In this document: one piece after another, positions 1 through 8,335 of the stretch
Position numbering within the stretch: the first letter of the stretch is position 1
Layout: every line of letters begins with the position of its first letter
From: a bacterium
GTDB lineage: Bacteria; Cyanobacteriota; Vampirovibrionia; Gastranaerophilales; Gastranaerophilaceae
Reading direction: 5' to 3'
NCBI GenBank assembly: GCA_017559905.1
Contig: JAFYQF010000002.1
Coordinates: 1 to 64,000 of the forward strand
Length of the DNA: 64,000 nucleotides
Notes under the pieces: model-generated
Seen by the model: only the letters and a program-made list of their open reading frames with translations
Database searches by the model: none
What the model was told of the DNA's origin: nothing
Program-made: the position numbers and the translations under genes

Positions 1-460
1 CGTTTAATCACTACTAAACTCAACCCAAGCGAATTAACTCACTTCGTTCAAACAAAATTCGCTTTGCTGTTGTTTCGTTAAGTAGTGATTAAAATAATAA
101 AATATATAAAAAGTGGCGATAGTGAAGTGAGCAATAATTGTTGGCGAAACAAATAACAAAGGCTGATTTTGTTTGAGCGTTCTTTTTTTTTGCGATTCTT
201 CACTTCGTTCAGAATGACACACAAGCGAGTTAATCAGCCTCAAGTTGAGCCGTACAAATTATTAGCGAACGTAACGTGCCACTGGTTTTGGATACTTTTG
301 CCACCAAAAGTATCCCCGTCTGGAAGACCCGCCGGAGGCAATAATAAAAAAATTCTCCGTTACTGTGTGACACATCCTTTATTAAAGGATGCTTTTATAA
401 AACTCTCTCCCGACACTTCGTGTCACCATCTTCCCTTGGAGAGGGTATAAATAATATTTA
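1..460. repeat. non-coding repeat-rich region upstream of the Y-family polymerase
   Basis: No convincing gene is seen here. The stretch holds a copy of the dispersed TTC-ACTTCGTTC-AGAATGACA repeat (about 196-220), whose reverse strand translates to the well-known spurious CHSERSEES peptide. It also holds a perfect 11-bp inverted repeat, 290-300 against 305-315 (GGATACTTTTG, loop CCAC), and a block of CTCTCTCCC...GGGAGAGGG-like arms at about 402-445. These look like intergenic repeat families. Short open frames across the region are repeat translations. Confidence 0.6.
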
Positions 461-462
461 TT

Positions 463-1722
463 ATGTATAATCAGAATATGGAATACGAATTGGAAATTTT
501 TAATAACGCAATTGATAATGTTGACATGGCTAAAAACATTATTGCTCTTGTTGACTGCGATTCATTTTTCGTATCCTGCGAACAGAAAGTTAACCCTGAA
601 CTTAAAGGGAAACCGGTTTGCGTGCTTTCCGGACACGGTCAATGCGTTATTTCACGCTCTAGAGAAGCTAAAGCGTTAGGAATCCCCATGGGCATACCAA
701 CATTCAAAATGACCAAAGAAATGAAAAAAGCGACCCTTATAACGGCTTCTCACGACTTGTACTATGAAATTTCTGAAGAAGTTATGGATGTTTTGAAAAA
801 CATAAGCCCTAAAGTTGAAGTTTATTCTATTGACGAAGCGTTTGTTGAATTAACGGGGCTTTCAAGGCTCTATAAAAGAAATTATTATGAACTTGCACAA
901 ATGATTAGGCAAGAAATTTTAGAAAAAGTAGATATCCCTGTTTCAATCGGAGTAAGTACATCAAAAACTCTAGCCAAATTGGCTTCAGATAAAGCAAAAA
1001 ACATCGAAGGCGGAGTGTTTATGGTAGGGACAAAAAAAACAATCCCTGTATTAAAAAAAACATCGGTAGATGAAATTTGGGGTATTGGGAAAAACTTATC
1101 CCTGAAATGTCGTCAAAATGCAATCCTGACAGCCTATGAGCTTGTGCAAAAGGACGACAAATGGCTAGATAAACAATTTGGAATTAGAGGTATTGAGATG
1201 AAACATGAACTTTTAGGAGAACAAATTTCTCCTATTGACGATACTTTCAAACCGCCAAAATCAATTCAAAAAACAAGTGCATTTGGAATTTTCACTTCTG
1301 ATTTAGACTTCATAAAAAATCAACTGAATTATCACATTCATTCAGCTTGCAAAAAACTTCGTAAACTAAACCTAAAATGCCAAGTAATCGGTGTTATGTT
1401 AAGAACAAAGGTCGATTTTCACGTATACTATGAAAAAATCAAAATTCCTCATTCAACTTGCTATGAATGGGAAATTTCAGATATTGTCTTCAAACTTTTA
1501 GAAAAAATTTACAACCCTAACATCATCTACAAGAGTTCTGGTGTTGTATTAGAAGATTTTATGTCTACAGAAGAAGAACAAATGTTCTTATTTAGCAACA
1601 ACGAAGAAAATGAAAAATCTGACAAACTTGCAAAATGTTTAGACAAACTAGAAAGCAAATTTGGTAAAAATATAGTCAAAACAGGTTTTGTTGACAATCT
1701 AAAAAACGAAAAAGAGCAATAA
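463..1722 (+). CDS. umuC: Y-family DNA polymerase, UmuC-like
   Basis: Translesion DNA polymerase acting in the cytoplasm on damaged template. The catalytic signatures are clear: LVDCDSFFVSCE near residues 29-40, then YSIDEAFVEL about 100 residues later with the DE metal-binding pair. The C-terminal tail (KLAKCLDKLESKFGKNIVK) resembles the DUF4113-type end of UmuC proteins, so UmuC rather than DinB is preferred. Length (419 aa) fits UmuC. The start is uncertain: ATG 463 has a GGAGAGGG about 17 nt upstream, but family proteins usually begin just before the LVDCDSF motif, making ATG 526 (MAKNIIALVD) an alternative. No umuD lies next to it in this window. A bidirectional hairpin terminator follows immediately. 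Confidence 0.9.
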   Translation: MYNQNMEYELEIFNNAIDNVDMAKNIIALVDCDSFFVSCEQKVNPELKGKPVCVLSGHGQCVISRSREAKALGIPMGIPTFKMTKEMKKATLITASHDLYYEISEEVMDVLKNISPKVEVYSIDEAFVELTGLSRLYKRNYYELAQMIRQEILEKVDIPVSIGVSTSKTLAKLASDKAKNIEGGVFMVGTKKTIPVLKKTSVDEIWGIGKNLSLKCRQNAILTAYELVQKDDKWLDKQFGIRGIEMKHELLGEQISPIDDTFKPPKSIQKTSAFGIFTSDLDFIKNQLNYHIHSACKKLRKLNLKCQVIGVMLRTKVDFHVYYEKIKIPHSTCYEWEISDIVFKLLEKIYNPNIIYKSSGVVLEDFMSTEEEQMFLFSNNEENEKSDKLAKCLDKLESKFGKNIVKTGFVDNLKNEKEQ

Positions 1723-1750
1723 AAAACGCCACCCAATTGGTGACGTTTTT
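1722..1750. terminator. bidirectional Rho-independent terminator
   Basis: The inverted repeat AAAACGCCACC / GGTGACGTTTT (one mismatch) has A and T runs on the two sides. It lies between the convergent polymerase and SLH genes and can serve both. Confidence 0.8.
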
Positions 1751-1766
1751 CTATTTTTTATATTTG

Positions 1767-2909
1767 TTATTCAATAATCCAACCGTTAGTTAAATCAACT
1801 TTTATTGGTTTTAAAAGTTTTACATCCACTAAATTTTCTGGAAGATTTTCTAACTTTTCACCTTTCAACAAGGCTCTAACTATTTTCATAAACCAGTTTC
1901 TATCTTTTGTGATTTCACCTTCAGCATGGAATTTTGCAACTTGGTCGTTTGGAGTAACAATAAGCGTGTTGTCTAGAACCAAAACCCCATTTCTAACAAA
2001 CCATTTACCTTTTCTTACATCCAAAAGTTGTCCTCTTAAATTAGAACCTTTGTAAACTAAAATATAACCTTCATTTGTTACATAGTGTTCAGGAACAACA
2101 GCATTAAAAATATCACCAGATTCATTTATTTGTGAACTGATAGCTTTTGTTAATCTAATAGGAAGAATTGTACCAGCAGGGATAGTCCCAATTGAACCTT
2201 GAACAGTTGCACCTTGAATTACAAACCCTTCACCAGTTTTTTTACGCATTACTTCTGCCAACTTTGCGTTAGGATTAAGTCTTGCTTCTTCAATCATTCT
2301 GTAAATAATTGCAGAAATTTCTGCCCTTGTTGCAGGACGAGTTGCTTCAATCATTTTGCCATCAGCTGTTGGGGCTGTAACTAACAAATTGATAATAGAC
2401 GCTTTACCTGCAGGAATTAAAAATGATTGAGGAATATAAGCTGCATCTTTATAAGATTTTAAAGCTTCCAACGCTTTTTCTTCAGAAATTTCTTGAGTAG
2501 TCAAAGCATTAACTGCCATTGTGATAGATTCAGCTCTTGATACAGAATCATCTGGTCTGAATGTACCTGTAGCATCTTCATAAGTTAACAAATCAAAATA
2601 CAATGCCTTTTGAATAACATCGTATGCCCAAAAATCTTCGGTTATATCAGTAAAAGCAACAGGTTGCGCAACACTAATATCTTGTTGACCTAAAGCTTTT
2701 ATTACCATACTTGCATATTCAGCTCTTGTTACATTATCATCTGGTTGAAAAGTTCCATCAGGATAACCTACAACAATACCTCTCTCGTGTAATTCTTGGA
2801 TTTGTTTTGCTGCCCAATGATCTTCTGCTACATCAGGGAACGCAAAAACGCTACCAGCAAATGCAACTACTGCACAAACAGATAACATTAGTTTAAGTAT
2901 ATTTTTCAT
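1767..2909 (-). CDS. SLH-domain envelope protein
   Basis: Exported protein of 380 aa with a Sec signal peptide (residues 1-23, cleavage after SVFA). Two clear S-layer-homology domains follow: about 24-72 (FPDVAEDHWAAKQIQEL, GYPDGTFQPDDNVTRAEYA) and about 85-132 (FTDITEDFWAYDVI, GTFRPDDSVSRAE). A degenerate third lies near 150-205 (ATRAEISAIIYRM). The C-terminal 150 residues form an unrecognised beta-rich domain. SLH domains bind peptidoglycan-linked polymers and in cyanobacteria and relatives anchor outer-membrane proteins. No porin barrel is evident, so a periplasmic or outer-membrane-anchoring role is inferred. GGAGAC precedes the ATG, so the start is secure. It ends at a terminator shared with the convergent polymerase gene. 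Confidence 0.85.
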   Translation of the reverse strand: MKNILKLMLSVCAVVAFAGSVFAFPDVAEDHWAAKQIQELHERGIVVGYPDGTFQPDDNVTRAEYASMVIKALGQQDISVAQPVAFTDITEDFWAYDVIQKALYFDLLTYEDATGTFRPDDSVSRAESITMAVNALTTQEISEEKALEALKSYKDAAYIPQSFLIPAGKASIINLLVTAPTADGKMIEATRPATRAEISAIIYRMIEEARLNPNAKLAEVMRKKTGEGFVIQGATVQGSIGTIPAGTILPIRLTKAISSQINESGDIFNAVVPEHYVTNEGYILVYKGSNLRGQLLDVRKGKWFVRNGVLVLDNTLIVTPNDQVAKFHAEGEITKDRNWFMKIVRALLKGEKLENLPENLVDVKLLKPIKVDLTNGWIIE

Positions 2910-2994
2910 ACTTGTCTCCTATAATAACTTTTTCACACTTAAATAATACACTTATTCTCACGCTACTTCAAGATTTTTAAGTTATGTAAATATA

Positions 2995-3023
2995 AAGCAA
3001 AATTTGTCATGTTTGTATTTAAT
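2995..3023 (+). promoter_or_regulatory. TAGCAAA/TGTTTTWAT-class promoter motif
   Basis: AAGCAAA at 2995-3001, 13-nt spacer, GTATTTAAT at 3015-3023. It lies 20 nt upstream of the ATG at 3043, with the Shine-Dalgarno AAGGAG in between. It is one of ten related motifs in the window (see findings). Confidence 0.5.
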
Positions 3024-3042
3024 ATTTACAAAGGAGTTTTTA

Positions 3043-5202
3043 ATGAAAATCTATAACAAATTCGCCTCTACAATATACTGCACATCAAAACCAAAAAATG
3101 AAATTAAGAATAAAAAAGCTCAAGAAGCCAAAACTAACAAATACAATCTAACACCGGCTAAAGTGTCTGCAGCAATTGTGACAAGTGCTATAGCTGGAAT
3201 TGCAATAGGCGGAGCAATTGTATCAAGAAGACCTGAAGTCCCTAACAGGGCTATTGAAGACCTTGTATCTATAAAAACGGAATTATCAAATAGATTAACT
3301 TCAACAATACAGGAACTAAATTCCTTACGAAAAAATCTAACCTCAATTAAATCAGAAAACGAAGCTTTAAAAATCCAATGCGACGAATACTCAAAAAATA
3401 TTAACGCAATATTATTAAGCGAAGACAAGCCTGACAAAGCTATCGCTAAAAACATATTAGAAAACATTCAAACTGACAACATAGATTATTACAATATCAA
3501 AATGCCAGAGGAGCGTAAAATAATAAATCCATATTGGATACACAAAGAATTACCCGAAACAGTATCAACTACAAACAGAGCTGATATGAAGCCTTTAGTC
3601 ATACCAGAAATAACACCTTTCGGAAGCTTTCATTTCGCAATGCCATACTCTGACGAAATAAAAATTTCTAAAGTTTCAGAAAGTAAAATAATCCCAATTC
3701 CACTAAAAACAACAACTATTTCTGCATCATACGCAGATTCTATCAAATGGAATAATGACAAAATTGCTAGAGATTTATTACAAAACTTCTTTGATGGTCA
3801 CGGACAAACTTTAGATGGTGTAAAGCTTACATTCTCACCAGTTCTCAACAAATACAGAGTTAGAATTGAAGGACTCTCAACTTATGATGCAGAGAACGCA
3901 ATTTATTTAGGAGAAAGCTCAAAAAGAGCTGACAAAAACGCTGCAGGAAACTTTGGAGAAGGTCTAAAAGTCTCAACTCTAAAACTTCTACAATCACCAG
4001 ACACAGAATCTGTCAGAATCGGTTCAAGCAATTGGAAAATCACATATACAATCGCAAACGATTCAATTACTAATAATCAATCTAAAAAAGTGTTAGCATT
4101 TTCTCTAGAAAACGCAGAAAAATTTGACGGAAATTACATCGAATTCGAGACAAGCAACCTTGAATTATTAGAATCCTTAAGACTTACTCTCAATCGTTTT
4201 TATCATTCATCAAACCCTGATTTCAAATGCCCAGAATTCGAAAACAATGTCATTGGCATTAAACGGTTAGAGAATGATGCCAAAGGAGGTGTTTATATTG
4301 CAGGTCAGCGTTTCGAGGTAAACGGAGATTTTGACGGCTTAAACGGAGTTTCAATTTTCATTAAAGAAAAACCACCAATCAACGTGTTAGACCCCTCAAG
4401 AGATAGAACATCACTTAACAGTGATCATTTCAAAGCTTTAGGGGAATGGATAGGAAACGATGAAAAATTAGTAAGCAATGATGACTTTCCAAAACTAATA
4501 AAAGCGTTAGAACCATACTGGGATTTTAGACATCAATACAATTCTCCTGAAGCGAAATTTGCACGTGCATTAGCTTCAGAAGGTGGTATGATTAGATTTC
4601 TACAACTAAACTTCCCATCAAATTATATAGCCTATTCAAATGCTTCAACTGAATTAGTCCAAGATCTTATAGAAAAAGGTTTTACTATATGCGATGACAA
4701 ATTTCATTATTTGGGAATGCAGGAGCTTAATGAAGTAGTAAAAAAAGGTAGAGCACATAAATTATTACAACCAACAGAAGAACAAAAACAAAAAATTCTC
4801 ATCATGCGCGAAGCCCTAAATACATTAGCTCCAGTTTTATCAAAAAAATATTTCAAACCTAACGAACTAAAAGCTAGAATTTATATTTTTGACAAGAGTG
4901 ATGCGACTGAAAAAGAACTAAACAGCAATACTCTTGCTGAAGCCATAATAAAAAACAATCATTCAAAAGGTTTTTGGATTGACAAAGAATATCTTGATAA
5001 CACAGATTTTAGCAATGCATTAGAAACAGCATTACACGAACTTTGTCACAAGTTCGGTGGCGATGAAACTTCTATATTTTCATACGCACTAACAGATGTA
5101 AACGCAATAGTTCAAAATGAACTTGTTAACAACAACTTGTTAAGAACAAAAATAAAAATCCTATCTGATATGTGGAATTCTTTGAATATAAAAACAAACT
5201 AA
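3043..5202 (+). CDS. membrane-anchored GHKL-ATPase-like protein with C-terminal HELCH metalloprotease motif
   Basis: Unrecognised 719-aa protein. The ATG at 3043 is chosen because AAGGAG lies 6 nt upstream; an in-frame TTG at 3004 is rejected. In order: one hydrophobic segment (about 41-61), a coiled coil (about 75-125), then a region resembling a GHKL/Hsp90-type ATP-binding fold. That region has an N-box-like DLLQNFFDGH (about 245-253) and a glycine motif AGNFGEGLK (about 301-309). Near the C-terminus is HELCHKFGGDE, a HExxH zinc-protease signature with H at about 665. ATPase and protease activities are predicted from motifs only. No ordinary two-component partner is adjacent. The next gene starts 20 nt downstream and is probably co-transcribed. 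Confidence 0.6.
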   Translation: MKIYNKFASTIYCTSKPKNEIKNKKAQEAKTNKYNLTPAKVSAAIVTSAIAGIAIGGAIVSRRPEVPNRAIEDLVSIKTELSNRLTSTIQELNSLRKNLTSIKSENEALKIQCDEYSKNINAILLSEDKPDKAIAKNILENIQTDNIDYYNIKMPEERKIINPYWIHKELPETVSTTNRADMKPLVIPEITPFGSFHFAMPYSDEIKISKVSESKIIPIPLKTTTISASYADSIKWNNDKIARDLLQNFFDGHGQTLDGVKLTFSPVLNKYRVRIEGLSTYDAENAIYLGESSKRADKNAAGNFGEGLKVSTLKLLQSPDTESVRIGSSNWKITYTIANDSITNNQSKKVLAFSLENAEKFDGNYIEFETSNLELLESLRLTLNRFYHSSNPDFKCPEFENNVIGIKRLENDAKGGVYIAGQRFEVNGDFDGLNGVSIFIKEKPPINVLDPSRDRTSLNSDHFKALGEWIGNDEKLVSNDDFPKLIKALEPYWDFRHQYNSPEAKFARALASEGGMIRFLQLNFPSNYIAYSNASTELVQDLIEKGFTICDDKFHYLGMQELNEVVKKGRAHKLLQPTEEQKQKILIMREALNTLAPVLSKKYFKPNELKARIYIFDKSDATEKELNSNTLAEAIIKNNHSKGFWIDKEYLDNTDFSNALETALHELCHKFGGDETSIFSYALTDVNAIVQNELVNNNLLRTKIKILSDMWNSLNIKTN

Positions 5203-5222
5203 TAAATAACCCGAGAGGAATC

Positions 5223-5948
5223 ATGCAAATTCAAAAAAATAATAACATACATTTTGGACAAGTATTTGTTAAATCAAGAAACGCCGAAAAGCTTTTGAGA
5301 AAAGCTGACAAGGCGATTAAAGCGTCAACTGCGACCTTTCTCGATACAAACATTCCTGAAGGCCACAAAAAACCTCTTTGGTCAGTTCTCTCTAACCTCA
5401 TAACAAAAAGACAAGCCTCAAATCCAAACCACATACTCATTGATATTTCTGAAAAATCCAATCAAATGTTGTGTGTAAAAACACTCGACAATAAAGGTTT
5501 CGTGACCACGAAAATTGACGTTTCACCTATGCCAGAATACGGAACTAAAAATGATTTTTTCCCAACAAAAGACTTGCTGAAAATTCACAGACAAAGCATG
5601 GACACAACGCAATACGGTCGTTCAAACTTTTTTAACGTAATTGATAACGCTGAATTTGAAGCCGACACACTTTTAGAAGAACAAATCCGAACACGCCCAG
5701 AAGCAAAAACTCACCTGCGCTTGCTTCCAAAACAAACAAAAGAAAAACATGCCCCCACTACAATACTGAACCCAAAACGACTTGAAAAAGCTAAATTAAA
5801 AATAATAGAACACGTACAAAAACCTTTCGAAGACTACAAAAAACTTCTATACTCTGCTATTGAAAAAGAGCAAAATAAATTAACTACATCTGAAAAGACA
5901 CGAATTCCTAGAAGCATGAAGAAAAAAATGAAGAAAAAATATTTATAG
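5223..5948 (+). CDS. hypothetical protein with FxG-type N-terminus
   Basis: Unrecognised 241-aa protein. The ATG at 5223 is preceded by GAGAGGA 5 nt upstream, so it is preferred over an upstream in-frame start inside the previous gene. The N-terminus (MQIQKNNNIHFGQ) is short, Asn-rich and ends in the F-G motif shared with several proteins in this window. The rest is soluble and lysine-rich, especially the last 60 residues (very basic end), with no membrane segment or known motif. It follows the GHKL/HELCH gene by 20 nt and is probably in its operon. Confidence 0.55.
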   Translation: MQIQKNNNIHFGQVFVKSRNAEKLLRKADKAIKASTATFLDTNIPEGHKKPLWSVLSNLITKRQASNPNHILIDISEKSNQMLCVKTLDNKGFVTTKIDVSPMPEYGTKNDFFPTKDLLKIHRQSMDTTQYGRSNFFNVIDNAEFEADTLLEEQIRTRPEAKTHLRLLPKQTKEKHAPTTILNPKRLEKAKLKIIEHVQKPFEDYKKLLYSAIEKEQNKLTTSEKTRIPRSMKKKMKKKYL

Positions 5949-5968
5949 CATGCTAAAACCTAACCGAA

Positions 5969-6310
5969 CTACCATTTTTTAAAGATAAAAAACACAGCTA
6001 AAATTATGAAAAGGAAACCAACAAGGTAGTTCCAACGGAATTCTTCCTTCAAATAGGTGATTGAAAAAACACTAAAAACAACAAGAGTAATAACTTCTTG
6101 AATAGTTTTTAATTGAGCTGCATTATAAAACTCATGCCCAATACGGTTTGCTGGGACTTGGAAGCAGTATTCAAACAACGCAATACCCCAACTGACAAGG
6201 ATTACAAGCAATAATGGCGCAGCTTTAAACTTCAAATGACCATACCAAGCAAACGTCATAAAAATATTAGAAATTAAAAGCAATAAAATTGGTGCAATCT
6301 GTCTAATCAT
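5969..6310 (-). CDS. DMT-superfamily membrane protein, DUF486
   Basis: Small inner-membrane protein of 113 aa with four predicted transmembrane helices. The sequence SNIFMTFAWYGHLKF near the N-terminus and the C-terminal pattern are characteristic of the DUF486 (COG3169) family, whose substrate is not known to me. The start at 6310 is chosen because GGAGGTG lies 7 nt upstream; this gives the usual family N-terminus, whereas an upstream in-frame start would add nine residues including the ribosome-binding site. It is convergent with the preceding gene. Confidence 0.85.
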   Translation of the reverse strand: MIRQIAPILLLLISNIFMTFAWYGHLKFKAAPLLLVILVSWGIALFEYCFQVPANRIGHEFYNAAQLKTIQEVITLVVFSVFSITYLKEEFRWNYLVGFLFIILAVFFIFKKW

Positions 6311-6364
6311 AAGGGTTTCACCTCCATATCTCAACAAATTAATTATACAACAAAGAAAAAATAC

Positions 6365-6393
6365 TTGACATTAAAATATTTTCTTAATACAAT
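6365..6393 (+). promoter_or_regulatory. sigma-70-type promoter of the tRNA cluster
   Basis: TTGACA at 6365-6370, 17-nt spacer, TACAAT at 6388-6393, 14 nt before the first tRNA. It is a near-consensus housekeeping promoter and a useful contrast to the unusual motif seen before accessory genes. Confidence 0.75.
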
Positions 6394-6407
6394 AATTCAT
6401 GTGACTT

Positions 6408-6479
6408 GCCGACTTGGCTCAATGGTAGAGCAACGGTTTTGTAAACCGTAGGTTGTAGGTTCGATTCCTATAGTCGGCA
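6408..6479 (+). tRNA. tRNA-Thr (TGT)
   Basis: Full cloverleaf: the acceptor stem GCCGACT pairs with AGTCGGC, the anticodon loop TTTGTAA gives anticodon TGT, and the T-loop is TTCGATT. The 3' CCA is not encoded. First gene of a three-tRNA transcript. Confidence 0.95.
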
Positions 6480-6518
6480 TTTTTTCTGAAAATAAATATA
6501 GTTTTTGATAAAATTTGA

Positions 6519-6590
6519 GCCTTTGTGGCGCAGGGGTAGCGCACTCCCTTGGTAAGGGAGAGGCCACGGGTTCAAATCCCGTCAAAGGCA
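6519..6590 (+). tRNA. tRNA-Thr (GGT)
   Basis: The acceptor stem GCCTTTG pairs with CAAAGGC. The anticodon stem CTCCC/GGGAG holds loop TTGGTAA, anticodon GGT. Second gene of the cluster; CCA not encoded. Confidence 0.95.
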
Positions 6591-6620
6591 TTTTAAGTTC
6601 AGAAAATGAAAATAGAATAT

Positions 6621-6707
<87 letters not shown>

Positions 6708-6711
6708 TAAT

Positions 6712-6742
6712 AAAAATCCCTCATAGCCAGAGGGATTTTTTT
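6712..6742 (+). terminator. Rho-independent terminator of the tRNA cluster
   Basis: Inverted repeat AAAATCCCTC / GAGGGATTTT followed by a T run. Confidence 0.85.
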
Positions 6743-6823
6743 CTTGGGGGTAAACGTTTTGTCGTTTTTATTTAGGTAGGTGGATTTACCACAGTTGTAT
6801 TTTATTGTCCGTTTTGGACGGAA

Positions 6824-6850
6824 GCCCGTAGGTTAGGTGAAACCCAACAA
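6824..6850 (+). repeat. GTAGGTTAGGTGAAACCCAAC-type hairpin repeat
   Basis: Between the tRNA terminator and the metalloprotease gene lies a hairpin-like stretch, GGTTAGGT-GAAA-CCCAAC (GNRA-like loop). It resembles the GTTGGGT...ACCCAAC dispersed repeats common in cyanobacteria and other bacteria. Only one copy is seen in this window, so repeat status is by resemblance only. Confidence 0.35.
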
Positions 6851-6864
6851 AATGACATTAAAAT

Positions 6865-6893
6865 AAGCAAAAAATTTTCTTTACTGTTTTTTT
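6865..6893 (+). promoter_or_regulatory. TAGCAAA/TGTTTTWAT-class promoter motif (leaderless)
   Basis: AAGCAAA at 6865-6871, 13-nt spacer, TGTTTTTTT at 6885-6893. The ATG at 6901 is only 7 nt beyond, about where transcription should begin, and no Shine-Dalgarno is present. A leaderless mRNA is inferred. Confidence 0.5.
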
Positions 6894-6900
6894 GAACAAT

Positions 6901-7590
6901 ATGAGTAATCTATCAATACCCTATTTAATAAAAAAATATATTTTTAACATCCCCACAAAAAACACAAAACTAAAGCTCAAGTCTGATTTTTTACCACTTG
7001 AATTTAAAAAAGCTAATTCAGTTGATTATGCAAAAAACTATGCGTGGGAAAACTTTGGTATAAAAAACTTCTCCGCTAATAAACTTGCAGACCTAAATAC
7101 CATAAATCAAATTTGCACAAAAATATTCAATATAACAGAAGGTGAAGTTCAATTCCCTCCTACTGTCATCCTGAAAAAACAAAAAAATCACGGTCGCACA
7201 GTCGGCACATACAGTGATAATTCTATCGAATTAATCGAAGATAACAAATTTATCTCTACACTTATCCACGAAATTGCACACTACAACCACGAATTATTTA
7301 GCAAAAATTATATTAAAATGGGCAAAATATCAGAAATTAAAGAAGATATGTTATACCCAGACTATTCGATTTTTGAAAAATTTTCTAAACATTCAGACCA
7401 AAAGCTAATTCGTTCCCATCTTGGTGGTTATGCAACATCATCTCCTTGCGAGTTTATAGCTGAAATGTTTATGAATATAGTTAATGAGAAGAAATTACCA
7501 CGCCAACTATTTGAACTCTACAAAGAATTTGAAGGACCTTTTTACGAAAAATTCCTCAAACACTACACGTCGAATAATTTATTTATATAA
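6901..7590 (+). CDS. putative zinc metalloprotease, HExxH/ATLF-like
   Basis: Protein of 229 aa with a HEIAH zinc-binding motif (residues 123-127) and a downstream SPCEFIAEMFMNI segment (about 181-193). The glutamate of EFIAE is in the position of the third zinc ligand in gluzincin and anthrax-lethal-factor-like (ATLF) domains. No signal peptide or membrane helix is visible. The second half of the gene at 23255 carries the same HExxH plus SPxEF arrangement, so the two are probably distant paralogues. ATG 6901 is chosen over a TTG three codons upstream. No ribosome-binding site is visible, which fits the close promoter motif. The substrate is unknown. Confidence 0.65.
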   Translation: MSNLSIPYLIKKYIFNIPTKNTKLKLKSDFLPLEFKKANSVDYAKNYAWENFGIKNFSANKLADLNTINQICTKIFNITEGEVQFPPTVILKKQKNHGRTVGTYSDNSIELIEDNKFISTLIHEIAHYNHELFSKNYIKMGKISEIKEDMLYPDYSIFEKFSKHSDQKLIRSHLGGYATSSPCEFIAEMFMNIVNEKKLPRQLFELYKEFEGPFYEKFLKHYTSNNLFI

Positions 7591-7606
7591 AAACTCATTT
7601 ATTTTA

Positions 7607-8329
7607 TTATTTTAATTTTCTATACAAAAATGGAATATCAGTAAGCTTGAATCCTCTTTCTTCAAGCATTCTATCCATACCACAAGCTCTGTCAAATGAA
7701 CCAATCGCTAACAAACAAGTCTTGTCTAATAATTTCGCCAATTTATCTGCTAGCATAACTTGTTCTTGCCCTGACAAATATCCCCAAAAATTACGACACA
7801 AAAGCACGGTATTTTTAGTTGGAATAGTGTCGATATCTTGACAAATATCTGCTTTAGAAAAATTTATATCCCTTTTCAAGAAGTCTTTCACAAATGCATA
7901 CTTTTCCAACCCATCATCAACAATATCAATATATCTATATAAATTCTTACCCCCCAAAGAATCTAGTCGAAGAGCTTCTTGATTTGAAATCTTATACCTT
8001 CCTCGTTTTGCCTTTAATACACAATTAGAATCTATATCTTTTGCAATTATAGGCAACAATTTATTTGAGTTTTCTCTCATCTGTGTTTTGAACGCTAATG
8101 CTAAAGAATAAGTTTCTTTCCCAGTAGAACATGCATAAGAAACAACATTAACCTTTGCTTCATCCTTATAGATATTATTTATTTTATTAACAAAACCCAT
8201 CCAATCAAAATCCTCACGCAAAAATTCTGTAGTATCTAAATACGCAACTTTCGCAGATGTAAATTGCGGTTGAGAACATCTTTTTGCCAATTGATTATGT
8301 GAATATACGTAAGAAGGATAAACTTTCAT
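7607..8329 (-). CDS. CheR-like SAM-dependent methyltransferase with FxS leader
   Basis: Protein of 240 aa resembling the catalytic domain of chemotaxis receptor methyltransferase CheR: TEFLRE (CheR TxFFR), SYACSTGKETYSLA (SAM-binding CASGEEPYSLA), AKDIDSNCVLKAKRGRY and LLCRNFWGYLS (CheR CRNVLIY). The all-alpha N-terminal CheR domain is missing. In its place is a short leader ending PQFTSAK (F at about 23), very like PTFKA in the 10559 gene, and both share KRC before it. The glycine of CASGEE is replaced (CSTGKE), so activity is uncertain. No chemotaxis gene is nearby; it is probably co-transcribed with the upstream gene (6 nt apart). Confidence 0.65.
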   Translation of the reverse strand: MKVYPSYVYSHNQLAKRCSQPQFTSAKVAYLDTTEFLREDFDWMGFVNKINNIYKDEAKVNVVSYACSTGKETYSLALAFKTQMRENSNKLLPIIAKDIDSNCVLKAKRGRYKISNQEALRLDSLGGKNLYRYIDIVDDGLEKYAFVKDFLKRDINFSKADICQDIDTIPTKNTVLLCRNFWGYLSGQEQVMLADKLAKLLDKTCLLAIGSFDRACGMDRMLEERGFKLTDIPFLYRKLK

Positions 8330-8335
8330 CTATAT

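Noticed and set aside
34-243. Open frame with CHSERSEES peptide
   Set aside because: It is the translation of a dispersed intergenic repeat, a known annotation artefact.
169-450. 93-codon open frame
   Set aside because: It runs through inverted repeats and has no ribosome-binding site or family similarity.
3004-3042. TTG start of the GHKL/HELCH gene
   Set aside because: The ATG at 3043 has a well-placed AAGGAG, and the TTG frame overlaps the promoter motif.
6397-6591. Reverse-strand open frame across the tRNA genes
   Set aside because: It lies across two tRNAs; peptides such as GFEPVAS are typical tRNA antisense translations.
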